From NCBI RefSeq assembly GCF_027474845.2, contig NZ_CP107031.2:1130501-1194500 (forward strand): a stretch of 64,000 bases of DNA, written 5' to 3'. The translations under genes and the position numbers were made by a program. Shown here one piece after another: positions 28,689 through 38,339 of this stretch. Numbering within the stretch: the stretch's first letter is position 1; each line of letters opens with the position of its first letter. Source of the DNA: Maribacter aestuarii (GTDB lineage Bacteria; Bacteroidota; Bacteroidia; Flavobacteriales; Flavobacteriaceae). Under the pieces are notes generated by a model. The model searched no databases. It was not told the origin of the DNA and worked only from the letters and a program-made list of their open reading frames with translations.

Positions 28689-28703
28689 TTAAAAAATATA
28701 GGC

Positions 28704-29153
28704 ATGTTTGATACATTACGACCAAAAGTACTAGCAATAATTAATTCAGAAGCAGATACAACTGAAAGGCTACAACGAATTTGTGATCTTTTGAGAGAAA
28801 ATATCGGACATTACGATTGGGTAGGATTCTATTTTAAAAATGGTGATAAACCGGAACTTAAATTGGGACCTTATGCAGGCGAACCAACGGACCATACGAT
28901 TATCCCTTTTGGTAAAGGTATTTGTGGGCAGGTAGCTAAGAGCAATCAAAATTTTGTAGTGCCAGACGTTAAGGCACAGGATAACTATATAGCCTGTAGC
29001 TTTACGGTAAAAGCAGAAATCGTTGTGCCGCTGTTTGTAAACGGGGAAAATGTGGGTCAAATAGATATTGATTCCAATACTGCAGACCCGTTCACGGAAG
29101 CCGATGAGCGCTTCTTAGAATTCGTAAATGCAGAGGTGGCTAAAATTCTTTAA
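28704..29153 (+). CDS. GAF-type free methionine-R-sulfoxide reductase
   Basis: A 149-residue single GAF-domain protein of the fRMsr family, which reduces free methionine-(R)-sulfoxide in the cytoplasm. Family marks are FGKGICG with C74 and NYIACS with C98, matching the resolving and catalytic cysteines, followed by AEIVVPLFVNGENVGQIDID (quoted in part). I choose ATG 28704 (MFDTLRPK) over the upstream TTG, because a -7 promoter box ends at 28688. The gene diverges from the copper operon with 177 bases between starts. The link is sensible, as excess copper oxidises methionine, but shared regulation is inference. Confidence 0.88.
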   Translation: MFDTLRPKVLAIINSEADTTERLQRICDLLRENIGHYDWVGFYFKNGDKPELKLGPYAGEPTDHTIIPFGKGICGQVAKSNQNFVVPDVKAQDNYIACSFTVKAEIVVPLFVNGENVGQIDIDSNTADPFTEADERFLEFVNAEVAKIL

Positions 29154-29205
29154 AACTTTACGCTTTTTGTTGATAACCTAAGACATTTACTAGCTGCAAA
29201 AAAAT

Positions 29206-29213
29206 TACTTTTG
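29206..29213 (+). promoter_or_regulatory. -7 box for purH
   Basis: TACTTTTG fits TAnnTTTG 32 bases ahead of the purH start. The -33 position has ATTTA, not TTTG, so the promoter is a weak or atypical match. Confidence 0.4.
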
Positions 29214-29245
29214 TTTGCTTATTAAAAACATTTAAGCATCCTACA

Positions 29246-30778
29246 ATGAGCAGTTTAAAAAAAGCTTCCTCAGCCCTTATTTCCGTATTCCATAAAGATG
29301 GGTTGGAACCAATTGTTAAGAAATTTCAAGAATTGGGAATTACCATTTATTCTACTGGTGGTACTGAAAAATATATAAAAGAATTGGGGATAGCCGTTGT
29401 TCCCGTAGAAGAGGTTACCAGTTATCCGTCTATCCTGGGTGGACGTGTAAAAACATTGCATCCGAAGGTCTTTGGCGGTATTTTGAATCGTCAGGATCAC
29501 GAAGGTGACGTAGCCCAACTGGAAGAATTTGAAATTCCCCAATTGGATATCGTCATCGTTGATTTATATCCCTTTGAAAAAACAGTAGCAAGCGGCGCAT
29601 CGGAACAAGATATTATTGAGAAAATAGATATAGGTGGGATTTCGTTGATTCGTGCTGCTGCCAAAAATTACAAGGATGTGCTTTGCGTTTCATCCATGGA
29701 AGATTATAAGGATTTTCTAGAAGTGATATCCAACGGAAAGGGAAGTACTACCATTGAGGAGCGCAAACGTTTTGCCGCAAAATCCTTTAATGTATCTTCT
29801 CATTACGACACCGCCATTTTCAACTATTTTAATAAGGACCATGACTTGGCCGCTTTAAAAATTAGTGAAACCAAAGGTAAGGTGCTGCGTTATGGCGAAA
29901 ATCCACATCAGAAAGGATTCTTCTTTGGGGATTTTGATGCCATGTTCTCCAAGTTACATGGAAAGGAACTGTCCTACAATAATTTACTGGACGTAGATGC
30001 GGCTGTAAACTTGATGGACGAATTCAAAAACGATGCCCCAACGTTCGCTATCCTAAAGCACAATAATGCCTGCGGATTGGCACAACGTGAAAACCTGCAT
30101 CAAGCCTATGTTGATGCATTGGCCGGGGACCCAGTTTCCGCTTTTGGAGGAGTTTTGATAAGCAATAAGGAAATTGATAAGGATACTGCGGAAGAGATTC
30201 ATAAGCTTTTCTGCGAAGTTGTCATCGCACCCAGCTATGCGGACGATGCGCTTAAAATTTTAAAAGGAAAGAAAAATAGGATTATATTGATCCAGAACGA
30301 AGTGGAAATGCCAACCATGCTGGCCAGAACATGTTTAAATGGAACCTTGTTACAGGAAAAGGACCATAAAACAGATACTGCCACAGATTTGGACCAGGCC
30401 ACAAAAGCAAAGCCGTCCGATCGTGAAATTGAAGATTTACTGTTCGCCTCTAAACTATGCAAGCACACAAAATCCAATACCATTGTTCTTGCCAAGAACA
30501 AGCAGTTGTGTGCTAGTGGCACGGGACAAACCTCTAGGGTGGATGCTCTGAACCAAGCTATTCATAAGGCAAAGAGCTTCAATTTTGATTTAAACGGAGC
30601 GGTTATGGCCAGTGATGCATTCTTCCCTTTTCCGGATTGTGTAGAGATTGCTGACAAAGCAGGAATTACCAGTGTCATTCAACCTGGAGGTTCCATAAAA
30701 GACCAATTGAGTATAGATTATTGCGATGCAAATGGAATTTCCATGGTGATGACGGGCACACGTCATTTTAAGCATTAA
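29246..30778 (+). CDS. purH: Bifunctional AICAR transformylase / IMP cyclohydrolase
   Basis: A 510-residue cytoplasmic enzyme for the last two steps of de novo purine synthesis: formylation of AICAR and ring closure to IMP. The N-terminal cyclohydrolase (about 1-145) shows ISVFHKDGLEPI, STGGTEKYIKELG and GRVKTLHPKVFGG. The transformylase domain follows with LRYGENPHQKGFFFG, the catalytic Lys-His region AILKHNNACGLA, and the C-terminal VMASDAFFPFPD and IQPGGSIKDQLSIDYCDANG (quoted in part) ending TGTRHFKH. Length and order are normal. It is separated from the upstream gene by its own -7 box and followed 57 bases later by mreB with another box, so it may be transcribed alone. Confidence 0.97.
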   Translation: MSSLKKASSALISVFHKDGLEPIVKKFQELGITIYSTGGTEKYIKELGIAVVPVEEVTSYPSILGGRVKTLHPKVFGGILNRQDHEGDVAQLEEFEIPQLDIVIVDLYPFEKTVASGASEQDIIEKIDIGGISLIRAAAKNYKDVLCVSSMEDYKDFLEVISNGKGSTTIEERKRFAAKSFNVSSHYDTAIFNYFNKDHDLAALKISETKGKVLRYGENPHQKGFFFGDFDAMFSKLHGKELSYNNLLDVDAAVNLMDEFKNDAPTFAILKHNNACGLAQRENLHQAYVDALAGDPVSAFGGVLISNKEIDKDTAEEIHKLFCEVVIAPSYADDALKILKGKKNRIILIQNEVEMPTMLARTCLNGTLLQEKDHKTDTATDLDQATKAKPSDREIEDLLFASKLCKHTKSNTIVLAKNKQLCASGTGQTSRVDALNQAIHKAKSFNFDLNGAVMASDAFFPFPDCVEIADKAGITSVIQPGGSIKDQLSIDYCDANGISMVMTGTRHFKH

Positions 30779-30784
30779 TTTTAC

Positions 30785-30792
30785 TACTTTTG
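30785..30792 (+). promoter_or_regulatory. -7 box for the mre cluster
   Basis: TACTTTTG fits TAnnTTTG 42 bases before mreB, just after the purH stop. The -33 position is not a clear TTTG. Confidence 0.4.
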
Positions 30793-30834
30793 TCGATGAT
30801 TTACACCCCCTAATCCATAACCAAACAAATTTAT

Positions 30835-31863
30835 ATGGGATTTTTTGATTTCTTGACCGAGGAGATAGCGATAGATTTAGGAACGGCTAACACCTTAATA
30901 ATTCATAATGACAAGGTTGTTGTTGACAGTCCCTCTATAGTTGCAAGGGACAGAATTTCCGGTAAAATTATTGCAGTTGGTAAAGAGGCCAACATGATGC
31001 AGGGAAAGACCCATGAAAATATAAAAACCATTAGGCCTTTAAAGGATGGTGTAATTGCAGATTTTGATGCATCTGAAAAGATGATCAACATGTTCATTAA
31101 GAACATTCCCGCACTTAAGAAAAAATGGTTTCCACCCGCTTTACGTATGGTCATTTGCATACCCTCCGGAATAACAGAGGTTGAGATGCGTGCTGTAAAG
31201 GAATCTGCGGAACGAGTTAACGGTAAAGAAGTTTATCTAATTCATGAGCCAATGGCCGCAGCAATAGGTATCGGTTTGGATATCATGCAGCCTAAGGGAA
31301 ATATGATTGTAGATATAGGCGGTGGTACTACGGAGATTGCTGTTATCGCCTTGGGAGGTATTGTTTGTGATAAATCGGTAAAAATTGCAGGGGACGTTTT
31401 CACCAATGACATCATCTATTATATGCGCACCCAACATAACCTATATGTAGGGGAAAGTACGGCAGAGGCCATCAAAATAGAGATTGGTTCCGCCACGGAA
31501 GATTTGCAATCGCCACCCGATGAAAAATCGGTTCAAGGACGCGACCTGTTGACCGGAAAACCCAAACAAGTTCAAATATCCTATCGTGAAATTGCCAAGG
31601 CGCTTGACAAATCCATCCTTCGTGTGGAGGACGCGGTTATGGAAACTTTATCACAGACTCCACCGGAACTTGCCGCTGATATTTACAATACCGGTATTTA
31701 TTTGGCCGGTGGCGGATCTATGCTTAGGGGATTGGATAGGAGACTATCGCAAAAAACAGATTTACCCGTATACATTGCAGAAGACCCATTAAGGGCTGTA
31801 GTAAGGGGAACCGGAATTGCTCTCAAGAACTTAGATCGCTATAAGAGTATACTGATCAAGTAG
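30835..31863 (+). CDS. mreB: Rod-shape-determining actin-like protein MreB
   Basis: A 342-residue bacterial actin that forms filaments under the inner membrane and guides side-wall peptidoglycan synthesis. Nucleotide-pocket motifs are intact: IDLGTANTLI (phosphate 1, about residues 13-22), MIVDIGGGTTEIAV (phosphate 2), and GIYLAGGGSMLRGLD (adenosine). The N-terminal MGFFDFLTEE is the amphipathic membrane-binding segment. First gene of the elongasome cluster mreB-mreC-mreD-mrdA-rodA, all on the plus strand. Cell shape is expected to be a rod. Confidence 0.97.
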   Translation: MGFFDFLTEEIAIDLGTANTLIIHNDKVVVDSPSIVARDRISGKIIAVGKEANMMQGKTHENIKTIRPLKDGVIADFDASEKMINMFIKNIPALKKKWFPPALRMVICIPSGITEVEMRAVKESAERVNGKEVYLIHEPMAAAIGIGLDIMQPKGNMIVDIGGGTTEIAVIALGGIVCDKSVKIAGDVFTNDIIYYMRTQHNLYVGESTAEAIKIEIGSATEDLQSPPDEKSVQGRDLLTGKPKQVQISYREIAKALDKSILRVEDAVMETLSQTPPELAADIYNTGIYLAGGGSMLRGLDRRLSQKTDLPVYIAEDPLRAVVRGTGIALKNLDRYKSILIK

Positions 31864-31936
31864 AATCTTTAAATTCGTATACCCCTTTACCATATTTACT
31901 AGGCGGTAAAATTGATTTTTGAAAATTCAGAAGTGA

Positions 31937-32749
31937 ATGCAGCAGATAATAAATTTTCTGATCAGGTACAAAATCTTCTTGTTGTACGCTTTCTTGCTTC
32001 TCGTTTCCATAATCTTTACGGTACAATCGCATTCTTACCATCAGTCTAAATTCTTTAATTCTTCCAATTATATTTCCGGAAGCATTTATGAGACCGCAAC
32101 AAATATCACCTCCTACTTCAAATTAAGGGAAGAAAACAAAAAGCTGGTCCGAGAAAATCAACAATTGCGCTTTCAACTGTACAATCGGGAAGAAAAGATG
32201 GGCTATTCCTTGGGCGACTCAACTTTACAAAACTACACGGTAACACAGGGGAAGGTTATAAAGAACAGTTATTCGGATCAACGTAATTACATTACCATAG
32301 ACAAGGGAAACAATGACAGCATAAAACAAGATATGGGTGTCATTACGGGGAAAGGAATTTTAGGTATCGTAGAGAACACCTCCGCAAATTTTGCAACGGT
32401 ACAGAGCATCCTTAATGAAAAATCCAATATCAACGCAAAAATCAAGAATTCCAATCATTTTGGCTCTTTGGTTTGGGACACCAAGAACTATAATGTAGTG
32501 CAGTTGATAGATATTCCAAGACTAGTTCCTTTGACTATAGGTGATACCATCGTTACCGGGGCTATGAGTAGTATCTTCCCCGAGAACATTCCTATAGGTA
32601 CCATAAAAAAGTTTGATTTGGATAGCTCTAAAAGCTTCTATTATATTGATGTTGCCTTGTTCAATGACATGACCAATATTAAGAACATCTATATCATCAA
32701 GAATTTGAACAGGCCAGAAATCCTTGAACTAGAAGCGGAAATTCAATGA
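31937..32749 (+). CDS. mreC: Rod-shape-determining protein MreC
   Basis: A 270-residue inner-membrane protein with one N-terminal helix (about 8-28), a periplasmic coiled coil (about 60-95, KLREENKKLVRENQQLRFQL in part), and a beta-rich MreC fold with the signature SDQRNYITIDKGNNDSI (quoted in part) and GVITGKGILGIVENTS. MreC links MreB filaments to PBP2 and RodA. It overlaps mreD by 4 bases (ATGA), so translation is coupled. Confidence 0.94.
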   Translation: MQQIINFLIRYKIFLLYAFLLLVSIIFTVQSHSYHQSKFFNSSNYISGSIYETATNITSYFKLREENKKLVRENQQLRFQLYNREEKMGYSLGDSTLQNYTVTQGKVIKNSYSDQRNYITIDKGNNDSIKQDMGVITGKGILGIVENTSANFATVQSILNEKSNINAKIKNSNHFGSLVWDTKNYNVVQLIDIPRLVPLTIGDTIVTGAMSSIFPENIPIGTIKKFDLDSSKSFYYIDVALFNDMTNIKNIYIIKNLNRPEILELEAEIQ

Positions 32750-33255
32750 TCAATAGCACTTTTTTCATCAATTTGTTCAGGTTTGTTATGCTAGTCTTGG
32801 TACAAGTACTCGTATTTAACCGTTTGAATTTCTTCGGCTTCATCAATCCCATGGTGTATATACTATTTATTTATTGGTATCCCATTAAAGAGAACAGGAC
32901 TATATTTATTGGTATAAGTTTTCTTCTAGGTTTTCTTATTGATATTTTTTCCGATACCCTAGCGATAAATGCAGCGGCCACAATCACCATTGCCTATTTA
33001 AGGCCAACTATCATGCGTTTTGTTTTTGGAGTGAATTATGAATTTCAAAGTTTTAAACTAAACAATACGACCAAGGCACAACAATTTACTTTTTTGGCGT
33101 TATTAATTATGATACATCACATGGTATACTTTACTATGGAAATTTTTAGCTTTGCCAATATCTTAATGATATTACAGAAGACCTTGGCGATAGGGGCCGC
33201 ATCTTTGGTGTTATGCCTATTATTCGGCTCCTTGTTTAGTACAAAGAAAGAATGA
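32746..33255 (+). CDS. mreD: Rod-shape-determining protein MreD
   Basis: A 169-residue inner-membrane protein with five to six helices and little soluble sequence (FRFVMLVLVQVLVFNRLNFF in part). The family motif region FLLGFLIDIFSDTLAINA is present. It overlaps mreC and mrdA by four bases each, keeping stoichiometry within the elongasome operon. Function in the complex is known by genetics rather than mechanism. Confidence 0.92.
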   Translation: MINSTFFINLFRFVMLVLVQVLVFNRLNFFGFINPMVYILFIYWYPIKENRTIFIGISFLLGFLIDIFSDTLAINAAATITIAYLRPTIMRFVFGVNYEFQSFKLNNTTKAQQFTFLALLIMIHHMVYFTMEIFSFANILMILQKTLAIGAASLVLCLLFGSLFSTKKE

Positions 33256-35119
33256 GAAAAATTCTTTTATCATCCATCATCATCATCATCGGAATAACAT
33301 TTCTGAGCAGGCTTTCCTATCTTCAAATTTTTAGTTTTTCTCCCGATCAGGTCATGGAGGACCCAGCTATAAAGGCCATTTACGATTATCCGGAAAGAGG
33401 GTATATCTATGACCGAAATGGAAAACTTCTTGTAGGAAACGACCCGGCGTATGACGTTATGGTCATACCTAGGGAAGTAAAACCGCTGGACACGCTGGAA
33501 TTCTGTAACCTTTTGGGTATCGAGAAGAATCAGTTCATAGAAAAATTACATAAGGCCAAAGTTTACTCGCCAAGATTACCCTCAGTATTGGTACCACAAC
33601 TTTCCAAAGAGGACTACGCCAAGCTTCAAGAAAAAATGCGGAAGTACCAAGGTTTTTATATCCAAAAGCGCTCGTTAAGATATTATGACACCCAAAGTGC
33701 CGCCAATGTACTAGGCTATATAAGTGAAGTAAACGAAAGCGATTTAGCAAAGAATAAATATTACGTACAAGGCGAGTTAAAAGGCAGAACAGGTATAGAA
33801 CGTTATTACGAAGATTTACTAAGGGGCAGAAAAGGTGTCCAGTATATTCAAAAAGATCGGTTTAACCGTGATATAGGCCCATACAAAGACGGGGCATTGG
33901 ATACACTTCCAGAACAAGGAAAACAAATAAGTGTTACACTGGACAAAACCTTACAGGAATACGGGGAGCGGCTAATGCGTGGTAAACGAGGCGGAATAGT
34001 GGCACTTGAACCTGCAACCGGAGAAATCCTGTCTATGATTTCCGGTCCCACCTATGACCCTTCTTTATTGGTAGGTCGCAAACGCTCTAAAAATTACACG
34101 GAACTCTATAATGATACCATTGCCAATCCCACATGGGATCGTTCCATACATGCGCAACAACCACCAGGTTCGCCATTTAAAACATTGAATGCACTTATTG
34201 CGCTACAAGAGGGTGTTCTGGATGAAGCCACTACCATACGCTGTTACAACGGGTTTTACGTTGGTAAGAAAAAACGAGGATGCCATTGCGGTGGAGGTTT
34301 ACGTAACATGAACAGTGGTATTTATCAATCCTGCAATGCCTATTTTGCTGGAACCTTCCGTAAAATTTATGAGAAGTTCGACACAACTGATGAAGGTATG
34401 GATGTTTGGGAAAAACACATGCGCAGTTTTGGCTTAGGGGACTATTTAGGTTATGACCTACCGTTTGGTCAAAAAGGAAGAATTCCTAGTAAAGAGTATT
34501 ATGATAAATGGTATGGTGACAATAGGTGGAGTTCCTCGTATATCATATCAAATGCCATAGGCCAGGGTGAGATACTCGCTACCCCTGTCCAATTAGCCAA
34601 TATGACCGCCGCGATAGCCAATAGAGGTCATTATTTTACCCCCATATTCTGAAAAAGGTAGAGGGAAAAGATATTACGAATCCAAAGTTTACAGAAGCTA
34701 AGCACACCACCATCGACCCCGAGTATTTTGAGCCCGTTGTTCAAGGAATGGCCGATGTTTACAAAAAAGGAACTGCCAGATGGGTACAAGTACCTGGGAT
34801 AGAAATCGCAGGTAAAACAGGGACCGCAGAAAATTTCACCAAAATAGATGGTGTTCGCACACAACTCACTGATCATTCTGTATTTGTTGCCTTTGCTCCG
34901 GTGGACAATCCTAAAATAGCGATTGCCGTTTACATAGAGAACGGCTATTATGGGTCAAGATATGCTGGACATATTGCCTCATTGATGATAGAGAAATATT
35001 TAAAAGGAGAAATTACCAGAACAGATTTAGAGAAAAGGATGTTGGAGAAGACCTTGGAACATGAGTATGCAAAACCATATAGTGGGGAAGAGTTCAAGAT
35101 AAACGAATATGTCTGGTAG
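33252..35119 (+). pseudogene. mrdA: Penicillin-binding protein 2, frameshifted by one base
   Basis: PBP2 is the transpeptidase of side-wall growth. The first frame (33252-34652, 466 residues) holds the membrane anchor (5-25), the dimerisation domain, and the catalytic SxxK as PPGSPFK (S307, K310), then stops at TPIF. The other frame continues without loss as ILKKVEGKDIT and contains the KTG motif (EIAGKTGTAENF) to a TAG at 35117. One missing C in the run CCCCC (34639-34643) explains the break (HYFTPHILKK expected). Corrected length is 622 residues, normal. The truncated form would lack KTG and be inactive, and mrdA is essential for rods, so sequencing error is more likely than true loss. Overlaps rodA by 11 bases. 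Confidence 0.9.
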
Positions 35120-36393
35120 GAGTATTCTCAAACGCATTGATTGGTTTAGCGTTTTTCTTTATGCATCCCTAGTATTGATCGGCTGGTCCAATATCTATTC
35201 CGCGACCTTTATAGAGACACAGGATTCCCTTTTTGATTTAGGCACCCGACACGGGAAACAGCTTTTTTTTATTGGAGTAAGTTTTCTCGCCATTATTGTT
35301 ATAATGGGTCTGGAAGTGAACTTTTATGAACGTTTCTCCAGTCTTTTCTACCTGCTTTCAATAGTTTCCTTATTGGGACTTTTCATATTTGGCAAGACCA
35401 TCTCCGGGGCCACATCTTGGTATGATCTAGGGTTTTTCAATTTTCAACCATCGGAACTGGCGAAAGCGACAACTGCATTGGCTCTGGCCAAATATTTGAG
35501 TGATATACAAACCGATATCAAAAGAAGAAAAAGACCAACTCTATGCCCTGGCCATTATATTGATACCGGCCCTACTCATAATTCCACAACCCGATCCAGG
35601 AAGTGCATTGGTTTTCTTCTCCTTGATTTTCGTCATCTTCCGGGAAGGATTACCGTTATATTATTTGGGAATCGGTTTTGCGTTTATTATGATTTTCGTC
35701 TTAACACTTATGTTCGGGACCATCTGGATTGCGATAGGCCTTGCACTTTTGATTGTGCTATTGTTCGGTTTAAAAAGAAAAAAGTTAAAAGTTCCCATTT
35801 TACCTTTGATTACCACGTGCGTCGTAGTCATCTTATTTTCGCTATCCGTGAATTTTGTATTCAACAATGTTTTTGAACAACGCCATAGGGACCGTTTCAG
35901 CTTATGGTTACGCTTGGAAAAAGACCCTGTTAAACTAGAACAGATAAGAAAAACCATTGGATATAATACATATCAATCGGAAAAAGCGATCGAGTCCGGG
36001 GGATTCTTCGGGAAGGGATTTCTTGAAGGTACTCGCACCAAGGGTGATTTTGTACCTGAACAGGATACCGATTACATCTTTACGACCGTCGGAGAAGAAT
36101 GGGGATTTGTGGGGACCGCGACTGTTATCATTTTATTTTCCTTGTTATTCCTAAGATTAATCTCTCTTGCAGAAAGACAGAAAAATGACTTTGCCAGAAT
36201 GTATGGTTATGGGGTAATATCTATTTTGCTCGTCCACTACTTCATTAACATCGGTATGGTGATTGGAGTACTGCCTACCATCGGAATTCCGCTACCCTTC
36301 TTTAGCTATGGGGGCTCGGGGTTATTGTTCTTTACCGTTTTACTCTTTGTCTTTCTGAAGTTGGACACAAACCGACTCAAAGAAAGTTTTTAG
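35109..36393 (+). pseudogene. rodA: Glycosyltransferase RodA, frameshifted by one base
   Basis: RodA is the SEDS peptidoglycan glycosyltransferase that works with PBP2. The first frame holds helices 1-4 and the family motif FQPSELAKATTALALAKYL, then becomes nonsense after KYLSDIQTDIK. The other frame carries the rest: PQPDPGSALVFFSL, TKGDFVPEQDTDYIFTTVGE, and PLPFFSYGGSGLL, ending at 36393. One extra A in either the AAAA run (35520-35523) or the AAAAA run (35528-35532) restores one protein of 427 residues. All conserved regions are intact apart from this. It overlaps mrdA by 11 bases and converges with a nuclease gene, the stops overlapping by 4 bases. Confidence 0.9.
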
Positions 36394-37202
36394 AATTCCC
36401 AGTTTCGGGAATATACTTCACCTTCAATCTCCGCCTGTTCCCTCTCATCCATTTTTTCAAAAAAATCGATACCGGTACGCTTTTCTATTTGGTCAATGGG
36501 AACCGTAAAATTCTGTAAAGGTCTGCTCTGTTCCTTGTTAGGAATGATGAATCCCAAAACATCCCATTCGTTAGTCCTTTTTTTTGCGATTACTTTATAG
36601 AAATATTTAGGGACATCTACGTCTTCTTGGCCTATCTCCTCCAGCCCATCCTCCAGAATTCCTCCCGTTATCACATACAGATGATTATAATTTTTTGCCC
36701 AAGAACGGACCTTCATTTCCAGTCGGTTCCAGATACCCGCGTTAAATTCCCTATCCTGTGGACTAATGTTACTGGTATAAAATGTTTCATTGTACGCCAT
36801 CTCAGAGAATCTTCTATCCCCGGCCGGGCAAAGATGTCCCCTGTCGTAACCGGAGCCTTTGTAGTTACGCCAATCCGCAGATTTGCTTTTCACCCAAGGA
36901 TCTTCAATAAAATAGGGCCTTTTTCTATCATCATAGGTCAAGTGCTCTTCTTTTAACTCGTAAGCCACCCATTCTGCTTGTTCAAAAGGTTCCTTATAAG
37001 ATAACGAGAAATATGAATGATGTACTATTTCTCCAGTTGAGGAACTCGGATAGAGTTCTTGGGGAAAGCCATTTGAAATGACCTGGGCCTCGGTTGTTGA
37101 ATAGGTACTTGGGGTGTAGAAATTTTCGAACAACCAGAATCCTACCACACAAACCAAAATTAAAACAGTATAGATTTTTCGATTTTTTGCACGTATTCCC
37201 AT
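36390..37202 (-). CDS. DNA/RNA non-specific endonuclease, membrane-anchored
   Basis: A 270-residue beta-beta-alpha-metal nuclease of the NUC1/EndoG type. The DRGH motif with the general-base His is at 120-123 (GYDRGHLCPAGDR) and the metal-binding Asn lies in FNAGIWNRLE. The N-terminus (10-27) is a signal anchor, which places the enzyme in the periplasm or outside, where it could degrade incoming or released nucleic acid. It converges on rodA (stop codons overlap) and is transcribed away from msrB. The substrate range is known only for the family. Confidence 0.92.
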   Translation of the reverse strand: MGIRAKNRKIYTVLILVCVVGFWLFENFYTPSTYSTTEAQVISNGFPQELYPSSSTGEIVHHSYFSLSYKEPFEQAEWVAYELKEEHLTYDDRKRPYFIEDPWVKSKSADWRNYKGSGYDRGHLCPAGDRRFSEMAYNETFYTSNISPQDREFNAGIWNRLEMKVRSWAKNYNHLYVITGGILEDGLEEIGQEDVDVPKYFYKVIAKKRTNEWDVLGFIIPNKEQSRPLQNFTVPIDQIEKRTGIDFFEKMDEREQAEIEGEVYSRNWEF

Positions 37203-37291
37203 TGACCAAATTTAGCTTAATTTTGTAAGAAATATAGGCTTATCTCGACTCATAAAACGGTATTTAACCCCAAAAATAAGTAAGGAAAATT

Positions 37292-37753
37292 ATGGTATTA
37301 ACATGGAAGGACGTCATTCATTTTTCGGTCAGCGGAAATCCGGAACCGGACAAAAGGGTAGAAAAAACTGAAAGTGAATGGAAAGAATTATTAACTCCGG
37401 AAGAATTTAGGATTACAAGGAAAAAAGGTACGGAAGCACCGCACACCGGAGCACTTTGTAGTGTGCATGATGCTGGAAAATATGAATGCATTTGTTGTGG
37501 CACGCCATTATTTGATTCTACTATAAAATTTGAATCTGGAACGGGATGGCCAAGTTTTACACAACCAATCAAAGAAAACGCTATTAAATATAGTAAGGAC
37601 AGTTCATTTGGAATGGTAAGGGTTGAGGTAATGTGTAATACGTGCGATGCGCATTTGGGACATGTGTTTCCAGATGGTCCAGAACCCAGTGGGTTACGCT
37701 ATTGCATTAACTCGGCATCAATGAAAATAACAAAGGAGGAACAGCATGGATAA
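37292..37753 (+). CDS. msrB: Peptide-methionine (R)-S-oxide reductase
   Basis: A 153-residue repair enzyme that reduces R-sulfoxides of protein-bound methionine. Zinc ligands C66, C69, C115 and C118 come in CICC and CNTC pairs, the catalytic Cys is C138 in GLRYCIN, and C56 may act as resolving residue. The core signature [13 protein letters not shown] is intact. No signal peptide, so cytoplasmic. It overlaps msrA by 8 bases; the pair repairs both stereoisomers. Confidence 0.95.
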   Translation: MVLTWKDVIHFSVSGNPEPDKRVEKTESEWKELLTPEEFRITRKKGTEAPHTGALCSVHDAGKYECICCGTPLFDSTIKFESGTGWPSFTQPIKENAIKYSKDSSFGMVRVEVMCNTCDAHLGHVFPDGPEPSGLRYCINSASMKITKEEQHG

Positions 37754-38288
37754 TTCAAATAGGACACTTGCCACCATGGGAGGAGGATGCTTTTGGTGCA
37801 CTGAAGCCGTATTTCAAGAAGTAAAGGGAGTTTCTTCGGTCGTTTCCGGATATACCGGAGGAACAGCGCCCGGCAGACCAACTTATCGTGAAATTTGTTC
37901 CGGTCTTACAGGTCATGCAGAAGTAATTCAAATCACGTTTGATTCTTCAGTAATCTCCTTTGCGGATATTCTGAGGATATTCATGACCACGCATGATCCT
38001 ACCACCTTAAATAGGCAGGGAGCGGATGTTGGAACTCAGTACCGATCGGTAATTTATTATCACGACGAAAATCAGCGCAAAACTGCTGAATCCGTATTGA
38101 AGGAAATGGGCGAATATTATGATAACCCTATTGTAACAGAACTGAGTCCTTTAGGTATCTTCTATGACGCCGAAGACTATCATCAAGATTACTACAAGAA
38201 CAATCAGTCTCAGGGCTATTGCCAGGCTGTAATAAATCCTAAACTGTCCAAATTGAGGAAATTACATGCTGAAAAGCTTAAAAAATAG
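37746..38288 (+). CDS. msrA: Peptide-methionine (S)-S-oxide reductase
   Basis: A 180-residue enzyme for S-sulfoxides of methionine. The catalytic motif GCFWC lies at 14-18 (C15 attacks). It continues with [19 protein letters not shown] (in part), the [12 protein letters not shown] region, and [16 protein letters not shown] near the C-terminus, where the last Cys may resolve the disulfide. Translationally coupled to msrB; a strong terminator follows. Cytoplasmic. Confidence 0.96.
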   Translation: MDNSNRTLATMGGGCFWCTEAVFQEVKGVSSVVSGYTGGTAPGRPTYREICSGLTGHAEVIQITFDSSVISFADILRIFMTTHDPTTLNRQGADVGTQYRSVIYYHDENQRKTAESVLKEMGEYYDNPIVTELSPLGIFYDAEDYHQDYYKNNQSQGYCQAVINPKLSKLRKLHAEKLKK

Positions 38289-38292
38289 GCAC

Positions 38293-38321
38293 AAAAAAAC
38301 CGCTCATAGAGCGGTTTTTTT
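38293..38321. terminator. Bidirectional terminator between msrA and prc
   Basis: A 13-base arm (A7 then CCGCTC, 38293-38305) pairs with GAGCGG then T7 (38309-38321) around an ATA loop. T and A tails serve both converging genes. Confidence 0.92.
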
Positions 38322-38339
38322 ATTCTTTCTGACTAAATT

